Source: Phoronis australis (lineage: Eukaryota; Phoronida; Phoronidae). Taken from it: a DNA stretch of 64,000 nt. The first letter of the stretch is position 1, and every line of letters begins with the position of its first letter. A model generated the notes under the pieces. The model did no database searches and was not told the origin of the DNA. It saw only the letters and a program-made list of their open reading frames with translations. Shown here piece after piece: positions 1 to 11,040 of this stretch. A program made the position numbers and the translations under genes. The stretch is from the NCBI GenBank assembly GCA_002633005.1, contig NMRA01000242.1, positions 406,868-470,867 on the forward strand, written 5' to 3'.

Positions 1-283
1 TTAGTTTCATTACTAAGTCAATGTTTGACTTTAATACTAACTGAGAGAGGACACTGATTGTCCTTCCTTTTGCTGTTTTAGTTTCATTACTAAGTCAATG
101 TTTGGCTTTAATACTAATTGAGAGAGGACACTGATTGTCCTTCATTTTGCTGTTTTAGTTTCATTACTAAGTCAATGTTTGGCTTTAATACTAATTGAGA
201 GAGGACACTGATTGTCCTTCATTATGATGTTTTAGTTTCATTACTAAGTCAATTTTTGGCTTTGATACTAACTGAGAGAGAAC
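1..283. repeat. 77-bp tandem repeat, about 3.7 copies
   Basis: Units begin with TTAGTTTCATTACTAAGTCA at 1, 78, 155 and 232, giving an exact 77-base period. The copies differ by a few substitutions and the last one breaks off around 283. The array probably continues left of the window. No coding signal is seen. Confidence 0.95.
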
Positions 284-329
284 TCGACATTGATTTCTCA
301 CTAATTATCGAAACTATAATGTTATAGAG

Positions 330-572
330 ATCTTTTCATGCAACGCCCATAAGTTAAGGACCAAGTCTGGTCTTATTTATTTCTCATTTAATTCAGAGCT
401 CAGTTTTTAATTATATTATTAGAAAATGTCATTAGTCAAAGAGGAGCTCATAATAAAGATGAAATGATGATAGAAAAAGATTCCAATTGAGTAAACAATT
501 AAAGACTCAGATAGGCAAAAGATTTATTGAACTTAGTCGAGTCTCTGTGTCGGTTTCATGCAACCCGGCACA
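330..572 (+). repeat. Dispersed repeat, copy 1 (second copy at 53240-53480, minus)
   Basis: This stretch matches the reverse complement of 53240-53480. Both begin with TTTTCATGCAACGCCC and both contain a core ending in AATGTCATTAGTCAAAG (412-452 here). Both end near a GCAACCCGG/GCAACCGGG motif (560-568 here). The core is much better kept than the flanks. It is probably a non-autonomous element; the class is unknown. Confidence 0.6.
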
Positions 573-1180
573 GGTATAGCGAAACTTAGCTGGTGGCTAG
601 CTGTGTGTATATATACAGTCACGTTATAAGTCCGTGGCATGACTGAATGCCACTAAATATGCTCCAACATATTAGGATCGGTACTTCAATCGCTATTTCA
701 GTATTCGGAAGAAGAAAACATTGACAAAATTTTCACCATGACTAGGCAAGGTCAGAGACAAGACATGTTGTTTTCGCTTCAACTTGCAAGCTAAATACAT
801 AACAATAAGCTGCAGTGCGCCCTCGGCCTGTTCGAAAATCGAATTCACTGAATTCTAACTAAATCTCAACAAAATCTAGGCAGGCGTAGTTCCTTGGGCG
901 TAGTCGAAGTTGCGACAAGTTACTGCGTCAGTCCATTCACAAACAATTATAGCGACTAGACACAATGCACATTCAAGTGTGACAAAAAATCGACTAAACT
1001 GACAAATTATTCTGGAAAGAAATTTATCCAAATTTGGCTGAGTCTTGGAGACTTCCGCTGAAGTTGTCTAGTATATTTTGAAATCTTTTGATGCATGTAC
1101 CTTTAAATTGCAATATCGCAAAACCCCGACTTGCACAGATATTCTGCTGCATTAATCAGTTGGGAGTTGATCATGTGGTG

Positions 1181-1720
1181 TCATCTCCTTAGAGGTTGAC
1201 TTGAAATGAACCGCCATTCTGATCTGTTCTTTGCCTTTCTGATACATTCTTGCAGCCATAGATTCGTCCAATACTTGATGTCGTCCAGCCACATTCTGCG
1301 TTGTCTACCTCTTGCTCTCGCCCCTTCTGTTTTTCCTTCCAGTATGTTCTTGCAGATGGTGTCATGCCTTTCAATGTGACCAAAGTATTTCAGTAATCTT
1401 GTTTGAATTGTATTTAGGTTTAATTTTGAGCAAGTTACAAACATCTTTGTTGGTCTTTCTTTCTGTCCAGCTGATTCTTGACATCCGTCTGAATGTCCAC
1501 ATTTCAAAGGCCTCTATTTTTTTCTCCATGTTTTTATTCATTGTCCATGTCTCAGATCAGTAAAGCAGTACAGAATGTATGTAGCATCTCACAAGTCTTA
1601 TTCTAAGAGTGAAAGAGATGTTATTTGATATAAGCACTCCTGCCATAGAGATGAACCTAGATTTTGCCATTCCGATGCGTGTCTTTATTAACCTTTGGAA
1701 AAATACACAATAGGTTTCCG
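1181..1720 (-). mobile_element. LINE-type retrotransposon fragment, C-terminal end of reverse transcriptase (decayed)
   Basis: On the minus strand three frames together encode the thumb and C-terminal end of a non-LTR reverse transcriptase. About 1560-1720 gives the RLVRCYIHSVLLY segment. About 1440-1560, in another frame, gives SETWTMNKNMEKKIEAF. 1181-1440 gives LLKYFGHIERHD and RGRQRRMWLDDIKYW. These are hallmarks of the 3' end of endonuclease-reverse transcriptase ORFs (established family knowledge). At least two frameshifts separate the parts, so it is a dead, 5'-truncated copy. The clade (RTE-like or other) cannot be settled. Confidence 0.85.
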
Positions 1721-2339
1721 ACCTTACTATGGGGGGTGGCCACAAGCTTACTTTTCAGCCTTGATGTGCCCCTGTGCGCCCCTCACGCTTTGCTGTTTCG
1801 CCTTCCTAGCCGTTGACCATTACTGGTTCATCCGCCTTTTCAGCTGTCTTAGACTTCGTGTACTAGAGGCCAGACTTGCCTCACTCATAGATCCAGGATC
1901 AATGGGTTCACTCACGAAATTTAGCCGGTCACTCAAAACCGTTGCCCGGGGTGTGGCCACTGCCGTACAGAAGCAGTACGTGAGCTAGATGTAGAAGTGA
2001 TAACCAATTGGGTCCTGGCCATCTCCCAAAGGGAGGGTGGCTGCCAAAAGGTACTACCTCTCCTTCTACACTTTACCCCCCCAAAATTGGGAGATACATT
2101 AATAATATTTTTTCTATGACAACAGTGTGAAGATTCGATGGGATGTGTGTTGTGTAATGTCTGATTCTCATTTGAAAAAAATCTATCCCCCTACACACTT
2201 ATTATAACCTTGGACAAATAAAGTATTGCAACAAATGCTCAAATGGAGTAAAAATTTTCGATGCTTGCTTTCTGTAAACAAGAGCTACGTGGAGCGTTGA
2301 AATGCATCCACGACTGCAATGTAATTACAGTACAGCCGA

Positions 2340-2428
2340 TTTCATAAAGGTGGTTTAAAGTTAAACCTGCTTTAAAGTGGTCTTAGATCAGGTTTAAAGA
2401 TAACCAGCATTTCATAAAGGTGGTTTAA
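2340..2428. repeat. Short direct repeat, 70-bp spacing
   Basis: TTCATAAAGGTGGTTTAA occurs at 2341 and again at 2411. The stretch between contains further TTTAAA-rich partial and inverted matches. It may be the remains of a small MITE. There is no reading frame of note from 2000 to 2700. Confidence 0.5.
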
Positions 2429-2701
2429 CGTTTAGACCATTGATCTAGTAAAACTACAAGTCAACGTTGTCGTGCTCGTAAAAGATGACTGGTTGAGTAG
2501 CAACGGATTTGTGAAAAGCTGCCTTGCGAAAACTTTGACGTCTACTTTTCGAACAAATTAATTTTGATGCTTTGCTCCGATGATTAGTGACTGCTTTCGT
2601 GTAGACATTTTGTCTCAGTTGTTGCACTTTCGATTGAGTCGGCATTATTTTGGATTTTGTGTTTATCAGCGAAGTTTCACCGCTTTCTCGGGGGAGTGAA
2701 G

Positions 2702-3050
2702 TTACTGCAGGCGCAACTTGTTGTGTTTTGATTTATTATGTTTATGTATTTTCATTGCTCGTGTTGTATATTTGAAGTCCCCCACCTCAGTCTTGGACAC
2801 GACACGAGGTACTGGCATTTAAAAGCACTTTTCCCGCCAGTTCTATTCACTCGAATTCTTATCTGTGTGTAATGCATTGCATTCTTTCGTGTCCCTAGTT
2901 TTGGTATTTTCGCACCTTGTAGGCCTACTTTCACCGTATTTCTCTCTTCGTTTTTCATGTCGAGGGTTCTGGCGTTGTTCGCTGTGACCTTGAGATTGCA
3001 GTTCATAAATCAGTTAGTTTCTTGTTCCTACATTTTGGTTATAACTGCCC
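2702..3050 (+). repeat. Dispersed repeat, copy A (copy B at 57800-58199)
   Basis: The sequence aligns with 57800-58199 over its length. Both start GTTACTGCAGGCGCAA, both contain CCGCCAGTTCTATT and both contain GGCGTTGTTCGCTGTGACCTTG, with scattered indels. Copy B has a second transposon inserted near its right end. The reading frames here are not conserved between the copies, so I treat it as an old non-coding repeat. Confidence 0.75.
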
Positions 3051-3914
3051 GCGTGGTGAAGACGTTCATGGTGCTGACTCACAAGAGTAGTCACGTGACA
3101 CTGTTTTGGCAAAATAACCGGATGTTTAGCATCTTCTGACAATTCATTGTGTAAATTTACAACCTGCAATCTGCTACCCCCACACGCTCATAACACACGT
3201 ACAATTACTCAAAAGTTTTGTTTTTCTACTTTTGTTAGTGGATCACTTCCTAAGTCAACAAACTTCATAGTTTGATGGTAAAAGCCGTATGTATCTTTGT
3301 CGGCGGACAACGACAGGGTGGCGGGGGGGGGGGGGGGGGATGGCTCCTCATATTTTTCAAAATCTTGGTTATAGTTCTTCAATTTACAAAAAACACACAC
3401 GAAAAGCCTGGGGCAAAATTCTAGGAGAAAATTTTGAATTCGTGGTACCGAGATTAAAGAAATCGAAGTAGAAAGTTGTCTATTCCCTATAATAATTATT
3501 ACATGTTGTGGAGACCTGCAGTAGATTTTCCCTCTACTCGCTAATTGTTCACTATTTTCAAATCCAGTAAATGTAATATATTAAGAATATAATAATAAAT
3601 GAAATGCATATCAAAAAAGACAAATCATTTAGATTTGCTTACTACGATGTTATTTAGGCGGTGCTGTTACGAAACAACATCGCTAAAACCAGAATCAACA
3701 AAATTGTATGAGCCACAAGCAGACGCGAACATGATTTAGACTGTGTGAAAGAGAACCTTTTGGATAAGTGTGTGCGATATGTGAAAAAAAAGAAAAGCAA
3801 TTTCCTTCATTCAGTTATGAAAATGAAGAACTCAAGACTCCGCCCCTGTCAGGCACATAGTACAGCAGAAATAATAAGCAATGAGGTGCAAAGAGGAATG
3901 CAATATCAGGTTTT

Positions 3915-3967
3915 TTTCTTTTTAATCACAACATTGTTTATTTCTTTTTAATTACAACATTGTTTTC
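3915..3967. repeat. 26-bp direct duplication
   Basis: Two adjacent copies of a unit of about 26 bases, TTCTTTTTAAT(C/T)ACAACATTG and flanks, differ at one position or so. Apart from this and a run of about 17 G at 3325-3342, 3050-4190 shows nothing I can identify. Confidence 0.7.
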
Positions 3968-4197
3968 ACGAACTGTGAGCAAGCATTGCTGTAGTGTCCA
4001 CGAGCAAGTCAGTATCAGAGGCCGAAGCACATACTTGATGCAAACATCTTTCACTTGGCAATGTTCTTCGAAATAACTCCAGATTTTGGAACTTCGAAGA
4101 TGTGATTATGGCAAAGCAATTAGAGCGAAAATTGAGCAAAGTTCTTGTCAGAATATCGGATGCATCTTGTAGTCCATCAACTCGTCTTCACGATGGT

Positions 4198-4310
4198 TCA
4201 TCTGTATCCACAGTCTTGTTGCCAGGGATATACACGCTGGTACTCGGGTCCCAGGTACCCAGGGTGGTGTGGAAAGAGTGGAGAATCGGTCTGTCGGGGA
4301 GAGCGTCGCC
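4198..4310 (-). CDS. Unrecognised protein, predicted last coding exon (exon 4)
   Basis: On the minus strand a pyrimidine-rich tract ending in CTAG (4311-4314) is followed by an open frame to a TGA at 4198-4200. The exon ends the protein with GYLGPEYQRVYPWQQDCGYR. It needs one base carried over from the previous exon, and the donor at 4847 supplies exactly that, so the junction is in phase. An alternative acceptor (AG just before 4365) is also open in this frame, but would need the other donor (4851) of exon 3. The Pro/Tyr/Gly-rich tail matches no family I know. Confidence 0.4.
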
Positions 4311-4847
4311 CTAGACGAGAAGACGAGGTCAGATTGAATACACATCTGGTGTAATTAAGGCAAAACTCCTGCACATAAGTACGATAATAAGTTAGCCATA
4401 TTTCAGTAAAATGATGCAAGACAACGGCAGCAGTGACAACGCCTACGACAAACAAAATATTTTCATGTTTTGGTCAGTTTGGAGATATTGAAACGCAGCT
4501 TTTTTGCCGCATTGTTATTTTCAGTTAAACACTAAGAGCTGGAGGGCTTACGAGTTTGAAGTTAACCGTGATAAAATTCCTTAACTTTAATCCTTATCTA
4601 TTGCACTTCATGTGCAAGATATCTAGCAAAATAAAAGCAAGACCTTATCTGGTGAAGCAGACGGTCAGGCTTTCTAGTAATGTAACCCGGTTAACGTTCA
4701 ATAACGCTAGGTGCTCGCTTGGACCTCGCTAAAGAAGCAAGACTTCACGAGATATTGCCATGAATTTTAAATGAGAACACAATGGTAATTTTTAATAGAT
4801 TTTTCTAGCCTCGAGACAGCTACTGAACACTAACCTGATACCTTTAC

Positions 4848-5009
4848 CTACCGAAAATTCTAAAATAGATTTTTTAAAATCCCCGACTGTAGTACACTGA
4901 CGCTGTATCGCTCCCCACATAGTGGGAATGTCAACGTGACCGTGGCTTTCTTTTATCAACCCTAATTGTCTCGACGAGCTCTTTTTAGTCACACCTTTTG
5001 TCGATTTAC
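4848..5009 (-). CDS. Unrecognised protein, predicted exon 3 (left copy)
   Basis: The minus-strand exon is bounded by TTTTTCAG (acceptor) and GTAG/GTAAAG (donor). A second possible donor lies 4 bases earlier (end at 4852). The exon is 162 bases long and accepts the single base left by exon 2, giving a frame that includes SHGHVDIPTMWGAIQRQ and TVGDFKKSILEFSVG. The start of the exon is rich in Lys and Ser. The same exon at 7568-7729 keeps the encoded protein, with only silent or non-coding differences visible inside the exon. Confidence 0.5.
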
Positions 5010-6329
5010 CTGAAAAATGTTTAAAAGAATATTGAGCAAATAGCAAATAACTCGATCACCAATGTTAAATTGGAGACTTAAAACCAAAGTCAGCGAACAA
5101 AAAGATTATCAGCATTCCTTTAAATTGGAATCCTGTCAATAATCACTGTTATCGATACAAAATGGAGAATGCGAAAAACACCCATTCTAGTTATATTCAA
5201 CACCGTAGGAAGTAGCTGGGGAAGTGACAAAACTTTGGTTGTGACCGTGACCGTGTGGGGAAGCGTTGGCGTGGGAATTTTGAAACTTATGGTGGGGGAG
5301 GGGGATGGGGCAAGTTTGGCAAATTTGTCTGAGCCTACAGTAAATTCTACCTTCCGTACAGAAAAGCATTTACTATGCTCACAAGTTCTAATACGACCAG
5401 GAAGAACTTCGCCCACTAGTAGTGAGAAAACGTGACGTTGTTCGTAGCAGAATGCCATTATACAAACGCCAGAACCTCACGAAGATCACGCAACACTCCA
5501 CGAGCTAAAATTGACATATATTGCAAACGAAGCACATAATCACGCTAGCTTCCTTAGTCAGATTCTTGCGTCTTCGGAACCGTTCAGTCGAGGAAATGGT
5601 CAAGTCCATTTTATGATTTTAAACAATTCAAAAAGAAACTAACAAATCAGAACTTTTTGTAATGTGTTTCCTCGCATTAATATTGTGCCTCACTAATACA
5701 CGTAGTACATCGCTTTACTTGGCAAAACATGGACAGTTGGTTCCGGTCTGTGCTCATTTTGAAACCTCCCACAATGAACAGTTCCGACTAACGCGTGGCA
5801 ACTAAAAATAACCAACCACCGAATCAATTTTCAAAAAACCCATAGACTTGGGTGAAGTCTAATCTCTTTACACGAAGTCGAACTTGAAATTACTTTTTAA
5901 CATCAGTTAATCGTTCTGCTTTATTTTGAACTCAAAAGTGTCTGTTGTTCTGGAAGCGAGTATATTATGCTTCACCTTGATTGTGTAATTCTATTTTAAA
6001 CTTGATGACCCCACCACCAAGCTACTAATTCTAATATTTCGAGAGTGTACACGAAATCTCGAATTTTTGCTTGAAATCTCGCGTTTTATTCGAGTTAATG
6101 GCACTAATCTATGGTCATCAAGCTGTGGGAATTTGTACTACTACACACTCGTTCGAAGCAAACCATACTATACTCAAACAAAGAATAGTAGACAATTATC
6201 CTGAGTTCGTATGGAAAATATCAAAGGTATTTTCGATTTCGAGCAAAAACATGAGACCCCGAGTCTAGAAGCATTTATTCTTTTTTGCCTTATTTGGCAA
6301 CAGACACAACACAGCTACTGTAATCTTAC

Positions 6330-6540
6330 CAGATTTAGCACCAGCATTTTGTGAAGAACCCGTAAATGTTTTCTGACGAAATATATCCGGGTTTCTCAAT
6401 TCATAATCTAAAGCTGTCAGCTTTATAAGTCCTTTCTTGGGCACAGTGGCCGTGGCCGGTTTATACTCTTGTTTTGTTTGTGGCCTGTCATTCGAGTACG
6501 ACATGTCTAGGTGTGCATTGTGAACACCAGTGTATTGGCG
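6330..6540 (-). CDS. Unrecognised protein, predicted exon 2 (left copy)
   Basis: The 211-base minus-strand exon sits between acceptor TGATTTCAG (bases above 6540) and donor G/GTAAGA (6329). Phase 0 in, phase 1 out. It encodes a segment containing RQYTGVHNAHLDMSYSND, KKGLIKLTALDYELRN and DIFRQKTFTGSSQNAG. No stop interrupts it and the copy at 9052-9262 encodes the same residues. No known domain is recognised. Confidence 0.5.
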
Positions 6541-6643
6541 CTGAAATCATAATAGACAATATTACAACAACAAAAAGGAATGTCAGGTAAATGTTATACT
6601 AAAATGTAAACATGTACATAAGTGTGCACTTAAAAGATCAAAA

Positions 6644-7265
6644 NNNNNNNNNNNNNNNNNNNNNNNNNNNNNNNNNNNNNNNNNNNNNNNNNNNNNNNNN
6701 NNNNNNNNNNNNNNNNNNNNNNNNNNNNNNNNNNNNNNNNNNNNNNNNNNNNNNNNNNNNNNNNNNNNNNNNNNNNNNNNNNNNNNNNNNNNNNNNNNNN
6801 NNNNNNNNNNNNNNNNNNNNNNNNNNNNNNNNNNNNNNNNNNNNNNNNNNNNNNNNNNNNNNNNNNNNNNNNNNNNNNNNNNNNNNNNNNNNNNNNNNNN
6901 NNNNNNNNNNNNNNNNNNNNNNNNNNNNNNNNNNNNNNNNNNNNNNNNNNNNNNNNNNNNNNNNNNNNNNNNNNNNNNNNNNNNNNNNNNNNNNNNNNNN
7001 NNNNNNNNNNNNNNNNNNNNNNNNNNNNNNNNNNNNNNNNNNNNNNNNNNNNNNNNNNNNNNNNNNNNNNNNNNNNNNNNNNNNNNNNNNNNNNNNNNNN
7101 NNNNNNNNNNNNNNNNNNNNNNNNNNNNNNNNNNNNNNNNNNNNNNNNNNNNNNNNNNNNNNNNNNNNNNNNNNNNNNNNNNNNNNNNNNNNNNNNNNNN
7201 NNNNNNNNNNNNNNNNNNNNNNNNNNNNNNNNNNNNNNNNNNNNNNNNNNNNNNNNNNNNNNNNN
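6644..7265. other. Assembly gap (622 Ns)
   Basis: The run of N separates two near-identical 2.1-kb stretches. Any reading frame through it is meaningless. Single Ns also occur at about 21016, 30815, 36246 and 53124. Confidence 1.
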
Positions 7266-7567
7266 GCTTACGAGTTTGAAGTTAACCGTGATAAAATTCC
7301 TTAACTTTAATCCTTATCTATTGCACTTCATGTGCAAGATATCTAGCAAAATAAAAGCAAGACCTTATCTGGTGAAGCAGACTGTCAGGCTTTCTAGTAA
7401 TGTAACCCGGTTAACGTTCAATAACGCTAGGTGCTCGCTTGGACCTCGCTAAAGAAGCAAGACTTCACGAGATATTGCTTGGTAATTTAAATGAGAACAC
7501 GTCGGTGATTTTTGCAAGATTTTTCTAGCCGCGAGACAGCTACTGAACACTAACCTGATACTTTTAC

Positions 7568-7729
7568 CTACCGAAAATTCTAAAATAGATTTTTTAAAAT
7601 CCCCGACTGTAGTGCACTGACGCTGTATCGCTCCCCACATAGTGGGAATGTCAACGTGACCGTGGCTTTCTTTTATCAACCCTAATTGTCTCGACGAGCT
7701 CTTTTTAGTCACACCTTTTGTCGATTTAC
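7568..7729 (-). CDS. Unrecognised protein, predicted exon 3 (right copy)
   Basis: Counterpart of 4848-5009, with the same acceptor (TTTTTCAG), the same length of 162 bases and donor GTAG/GTAAAA. The protein sequence is unchanged within the exon. Because its outgoing phase is 1 and exon 2 needs phase 0, it cannot splice in frame into the left copy of exon 2. Confidence 0.5.
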
Positions 7730-9051
7730 CTGAAAAATGTTTAAAGATTATTGAGCAAATAGCAAATAACTCAGTCACCAATGTTAAATTGGAGACTCAA
7801 AAACCAAAATCAGCGAACAAAAAGATTGTCAGCATTCCTTTAAATTGGAATCCTGTCAATAATCACTGTTATCGATACAAAATGGAGAATGCGAAAAGCA
7901 CCCATTCTAGTTATATTCAACACCGCAGGAAGTAGCTGGGGAAGTAACAAAACTTTGGTTGTGACTGTGACCATGTGGGGAAGCGTTGGCGTGGGAATTT
8001 TGAAACTTAGTGGTGGGGGAGGGGCATGGGACAAGTTTGGCGAATTTGTCTGAGCCTACAGTAAATTTTACCTTCCGTACAGAAAAGTATTTGCTCTGCT
8101 CACAAGTTCTAACACGACCAGGAAGAACTTCGCCCACTAGTAGTGAGAAAACGTGACGTTGTTCGTAGCAGAATGCCATTACACAAACGCCAGAACCTCA
8201 CGAAGATCACGCAAGACTCCACGAGCTAAAGTTGACATATATTACAAACGAAGCACATAATCACACCAGCTTCCTTAGTGAGATTATTGCGTCTTCGGAA
8301 CCGTTCAATCGAGGAAATGGTCAAGTCCATTTTACGATTTTAACAATTCAAAAAGAAACTAATAAGTCAGAACTGTTGATAATTTGTTTCCTCGCATCAA
8401 TATTGTGCCTCACTAATACACGTAGTACATCGCTTTACTTGGCAAAACATGGACAGTTGGTTCCGGTCTGTGCTCATTTTGAAACCTCCCACAATGAACA
8501 GTTCCGACTAACGCGTGACAACTAAAAATAACCAACCGCCAAATCAATTTTCAAAAAACCCCATAGACTTGGGTGAAGTTTAATCTTTTTACACGAAGTC
8601 GAACTTGAAATTACTTTTTAACATCAGTTAACCGTTCTGCTTTATTTTGAACTCAAAAGTGTCTGTTATTCTGCAACAGAGTATATTATGCTTCACCTTG
8701 ATTGTGTAATTTTATTTTAAACTTGATGACCCCACCACCAAGCTACTAATTCTAATCTTTCGAGTGTGTACGCGAAATCTCGAGTTTTTTGCTTGAAATC
8801 TCGCGTTTTATTCGAGTTTATGGCACTAATCTATGGTCATCAAGCTGTGGGAATTTGTACTACTACACACTCGTTCGAAGCAAACCATACTATACTCAAG
8901 CAAAGAATAGCAGACAATTATCTTGAGTTCGTATGGAAAATATCAAAGGTATTTTCGATTTCGAGCAAAAATATGAGACCCCCAGTCTAGAAGCATTTAT
9001 TCTTTTTTGCCTTACTTGGCAACAGACACAACACAGCTACTGTAATCTTAC

Positions 9052-9262
9052 CAGATTTAGCACCAGCGTTTTGTGAAGAACCCGTAAATGTTTTCTGACG
9101 AAATATATCCGGGTTTCTCAATTCATAATCTAAAGCTGTCAGCTTTATAAGTCCTTTCTTGGGCACAGTGGCCGTGGCCGGTTTATACTCTTGTTTTGTT
9201 TGTGGCCTGTCATTCGAGTACGACATGTCTAGGTGTGCATTGTGAACACCAGTGTATTGGCG
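9052..9262 (-). CDS. Unrecognised protein, predicted exon 2 (right copy)
   Basis: Counterpart of 6330-6540 with identical splice signals and length. It joins exon 1 (10735-10995) in phase 0, so the model exon 1, exon 2, exon 3, exon 4 reads through without a stop whichever copy is used. Confidence 0.5.
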
Positions 9263-10734
9263 CTGAAATCATAATAGACAATATTACAACAACAAAAAGG
9301 AATGTCAGGTAAATGTTGTACTAAAATGTAAACATGTACATAAGTGTGCACTTAAAAGATCAAAAATTGACTAAAACAAAAAAACTGCCGGTAAAAATAC
9401 AAAGCCTAAATAGCAAAACAACACAAGAGTGCTTCAATATAAGATTTCATACCCAAATCGATAAGTCCTTCTAACACGTTGTATACCTCCTTCAAAGATG
9501 GCACTAGATATTTTGAATGCAATAAAAGACAAACCGTCTCTTAAAAAATGTATAAAGCCGTAGTCAAGGTGCATCTATATTAGTTCACTTTTGCCGTATC
9601 AGCTCAACAATTCATGGTGCTGGGGGTACCCAAAGTAAAAACAGCGAATTCCTAACATTCGCAGCAAATGATTTGAATGAGAATCGTAATAGTTTACACA
9701 CATGGCAGATACACGCTGTTTTTTTTAATTTTCGAGTCCGGAATAACATTTCTTTTGTTCTTGGACGAACATAGAGAAGTGGACAGTTTTAGCTCCAGTT
9801 CACGTGACCCAGACAAGCAGACGGCAACATCGATAGCTAACGACTTGATAAGTGTGAGTAAAAATGTGGATAAAAACCTGCAGACTAAGCGGAAGTAGTT
9901 AGGGTGAGTTCACATATTACGTCACCAAAACTTTGCCTATATACCCTCAAACTCTCCTGTCGAGCCTAGTTTCGACATCATCACTGCCGACCCCCTGGTC
10001 TCAGTTTTGTAATAGTCAAAACCCTTAATAAGTCGCGGAATCAGTTTCCCACGACATGTACCGTGGTGGAGATATTCTAATAAACCACACGATATGACGT
10101 CACCACAAGTCTAATCCCAAGCTCTATCAGAAAAATCGCAATCTTTTCTACCCCACCCTCTCGAGCGATGATGTAATATGTGAACGCTCACTTTTCAAGC
10201 TTGCGCTTGCTCAGATACACACGTAGTGGTGTCTAATTTTTATGTCATATTTGCCATACGATGTATGGTGAGTAGTACATGCGGACGCTCGAGTGCAACG
10301 CGGACAAATTGTTCTCGGGTATCTCGTAGTGTTGTCATAACTTTAGACTTGTGGCAGAGGATGTGTTTTCTTTGCCCTTGTGGGAATTCACTTTCATCAG
10401 ATTCACGTGGTTTAAGTGGCACAAAACCAAAGGTTTCTTGGCAAAAAAAGTATAGGTTTAGTCCACGTATCGTCATAGAATTGGTTTTCTCTTGTTTCAT
10501 ATTTTATTTAGCAGTGATGTCAGGGCTCAGCCGGGAAGAACTCAAAATGCTCACCATTTCTTCAGATTAATTATTTAATAAGCTCATAAAATTTTTGGCC
10601 GGCCGTGACTTGAGCTCTTTCCAAAAAAATTGTGATACAAACATTTCTTACAGGTAAGTGGTCTGATTTTTTCACGGAAAGCATGGGTTTAATGTCGCTT
10701 TCATCATTTGAATGTGAAAATTCACTTGTAATAC

Positions 10735-10995
10735 CTCTAAAAATGGTGCGCTGTCGGCCGACATCACTTGCCGCTTCAAGCTATTCCTACCCCCTCTTGA
10801 TGCAAGAGAACCTCCCATAGAGGGACAACTGACGACGCTCATGGCGTCAACAGATTTGACGTCCAATCGGGGAAGTTCCTGATCGTGAGGGCTTGATCTT
10901 GAGAATGTAGTTCGCGTCGAAGCGCGACTGAACGCCGGCTTCACGAACGTGTCGCTGCTCGAGTAGGAGCGTCCATGAAGTTCAAAATGTGCCAT
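10735..10995 (-). CDS. Unrecognised protein, predicted first coding exon (gene spans 4198-10995)
   Basis: An ATG at 10995 (context CAGAATGG, fair for Kozak) opens an 87-codon minus-strand exon ending at GAG/GTATTA. An upstream in-frame ATG at 11040 would add 15 residues. It begins MAHFELHGRSYSSSDTF and is rich in Ser, Arg and Thr, so probably disordered. With exons 2-4 the lengths are 261, 211, 162 and 113 bases, together 249 codons including the stop, about 248 aa. No signal peptide, membrane segment or known domain is seen. The protein is small, basic and Ser/Tyr/Pro-rich. I do not recognise it and give no function. The exon structure is inferred only from splice signals, phase agreement and conservation between the two copies. 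Confidence 0.45.
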
Positions 10996-11040
10996 TCTGA
11001 GAATCCTGATCCACCTCTGTTCACTTTTCAAGTGAATCAA

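Larger units (their letters stand above)
4546..6643. repeat. Left copy of a 2.1-kb duplication ending exactly at the assembly gap
   Basis: This stretch is near-identical to 7266-9365, with scattered substitutions and 1-2 base indels. It ends on the last base before the Ns, while the other copy begins on the first base after them. It holds predicted exons 2 and 3 of the minus-strand gene. The geometry suggests two haplotypes of one locus left unmerged at a contig junction rather than a real tandem duplication. Confidence 0.9.
7266..9365. repeat. Right copy of the 2.1-kb duplication, beginning exactly at the gap
   Basis: It matches 4546-6643 from its first base and keeps matching until that copy runs into the Ns. 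Beyond 9365 there is nothing left to compare. Differences include single substitutions and small indels such as 7745-7750 against 5024-5030, the level expected of alleles in a polymorphic animal. The exons inside are kept in both. Confidence 0.9.

Noticed and set aside
5120-5458. Minus-strand open frame kept in both duplicate copies (5120-5458 and 7840-8179)
   Set aside because: It is interrupted by frame differences between the copies and falls in the predicted intron between exons 2 and 3.
6612-7304. Long open frame across the gap
   Set aside because: It consists almost entirely of Ns; no information.
10240-10500. Possible extra minus-strand exon (VPLKPRESDESEFPQGQ) between exons 1 and 2 of the unrecognised gene
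   Set aside because: The peptide looks protein-like, but the only good acceptor leaves a phase that does not match exon 1 and no good donor matches exon 2. Exon 1 to exon 2 joins directly in phase without it.
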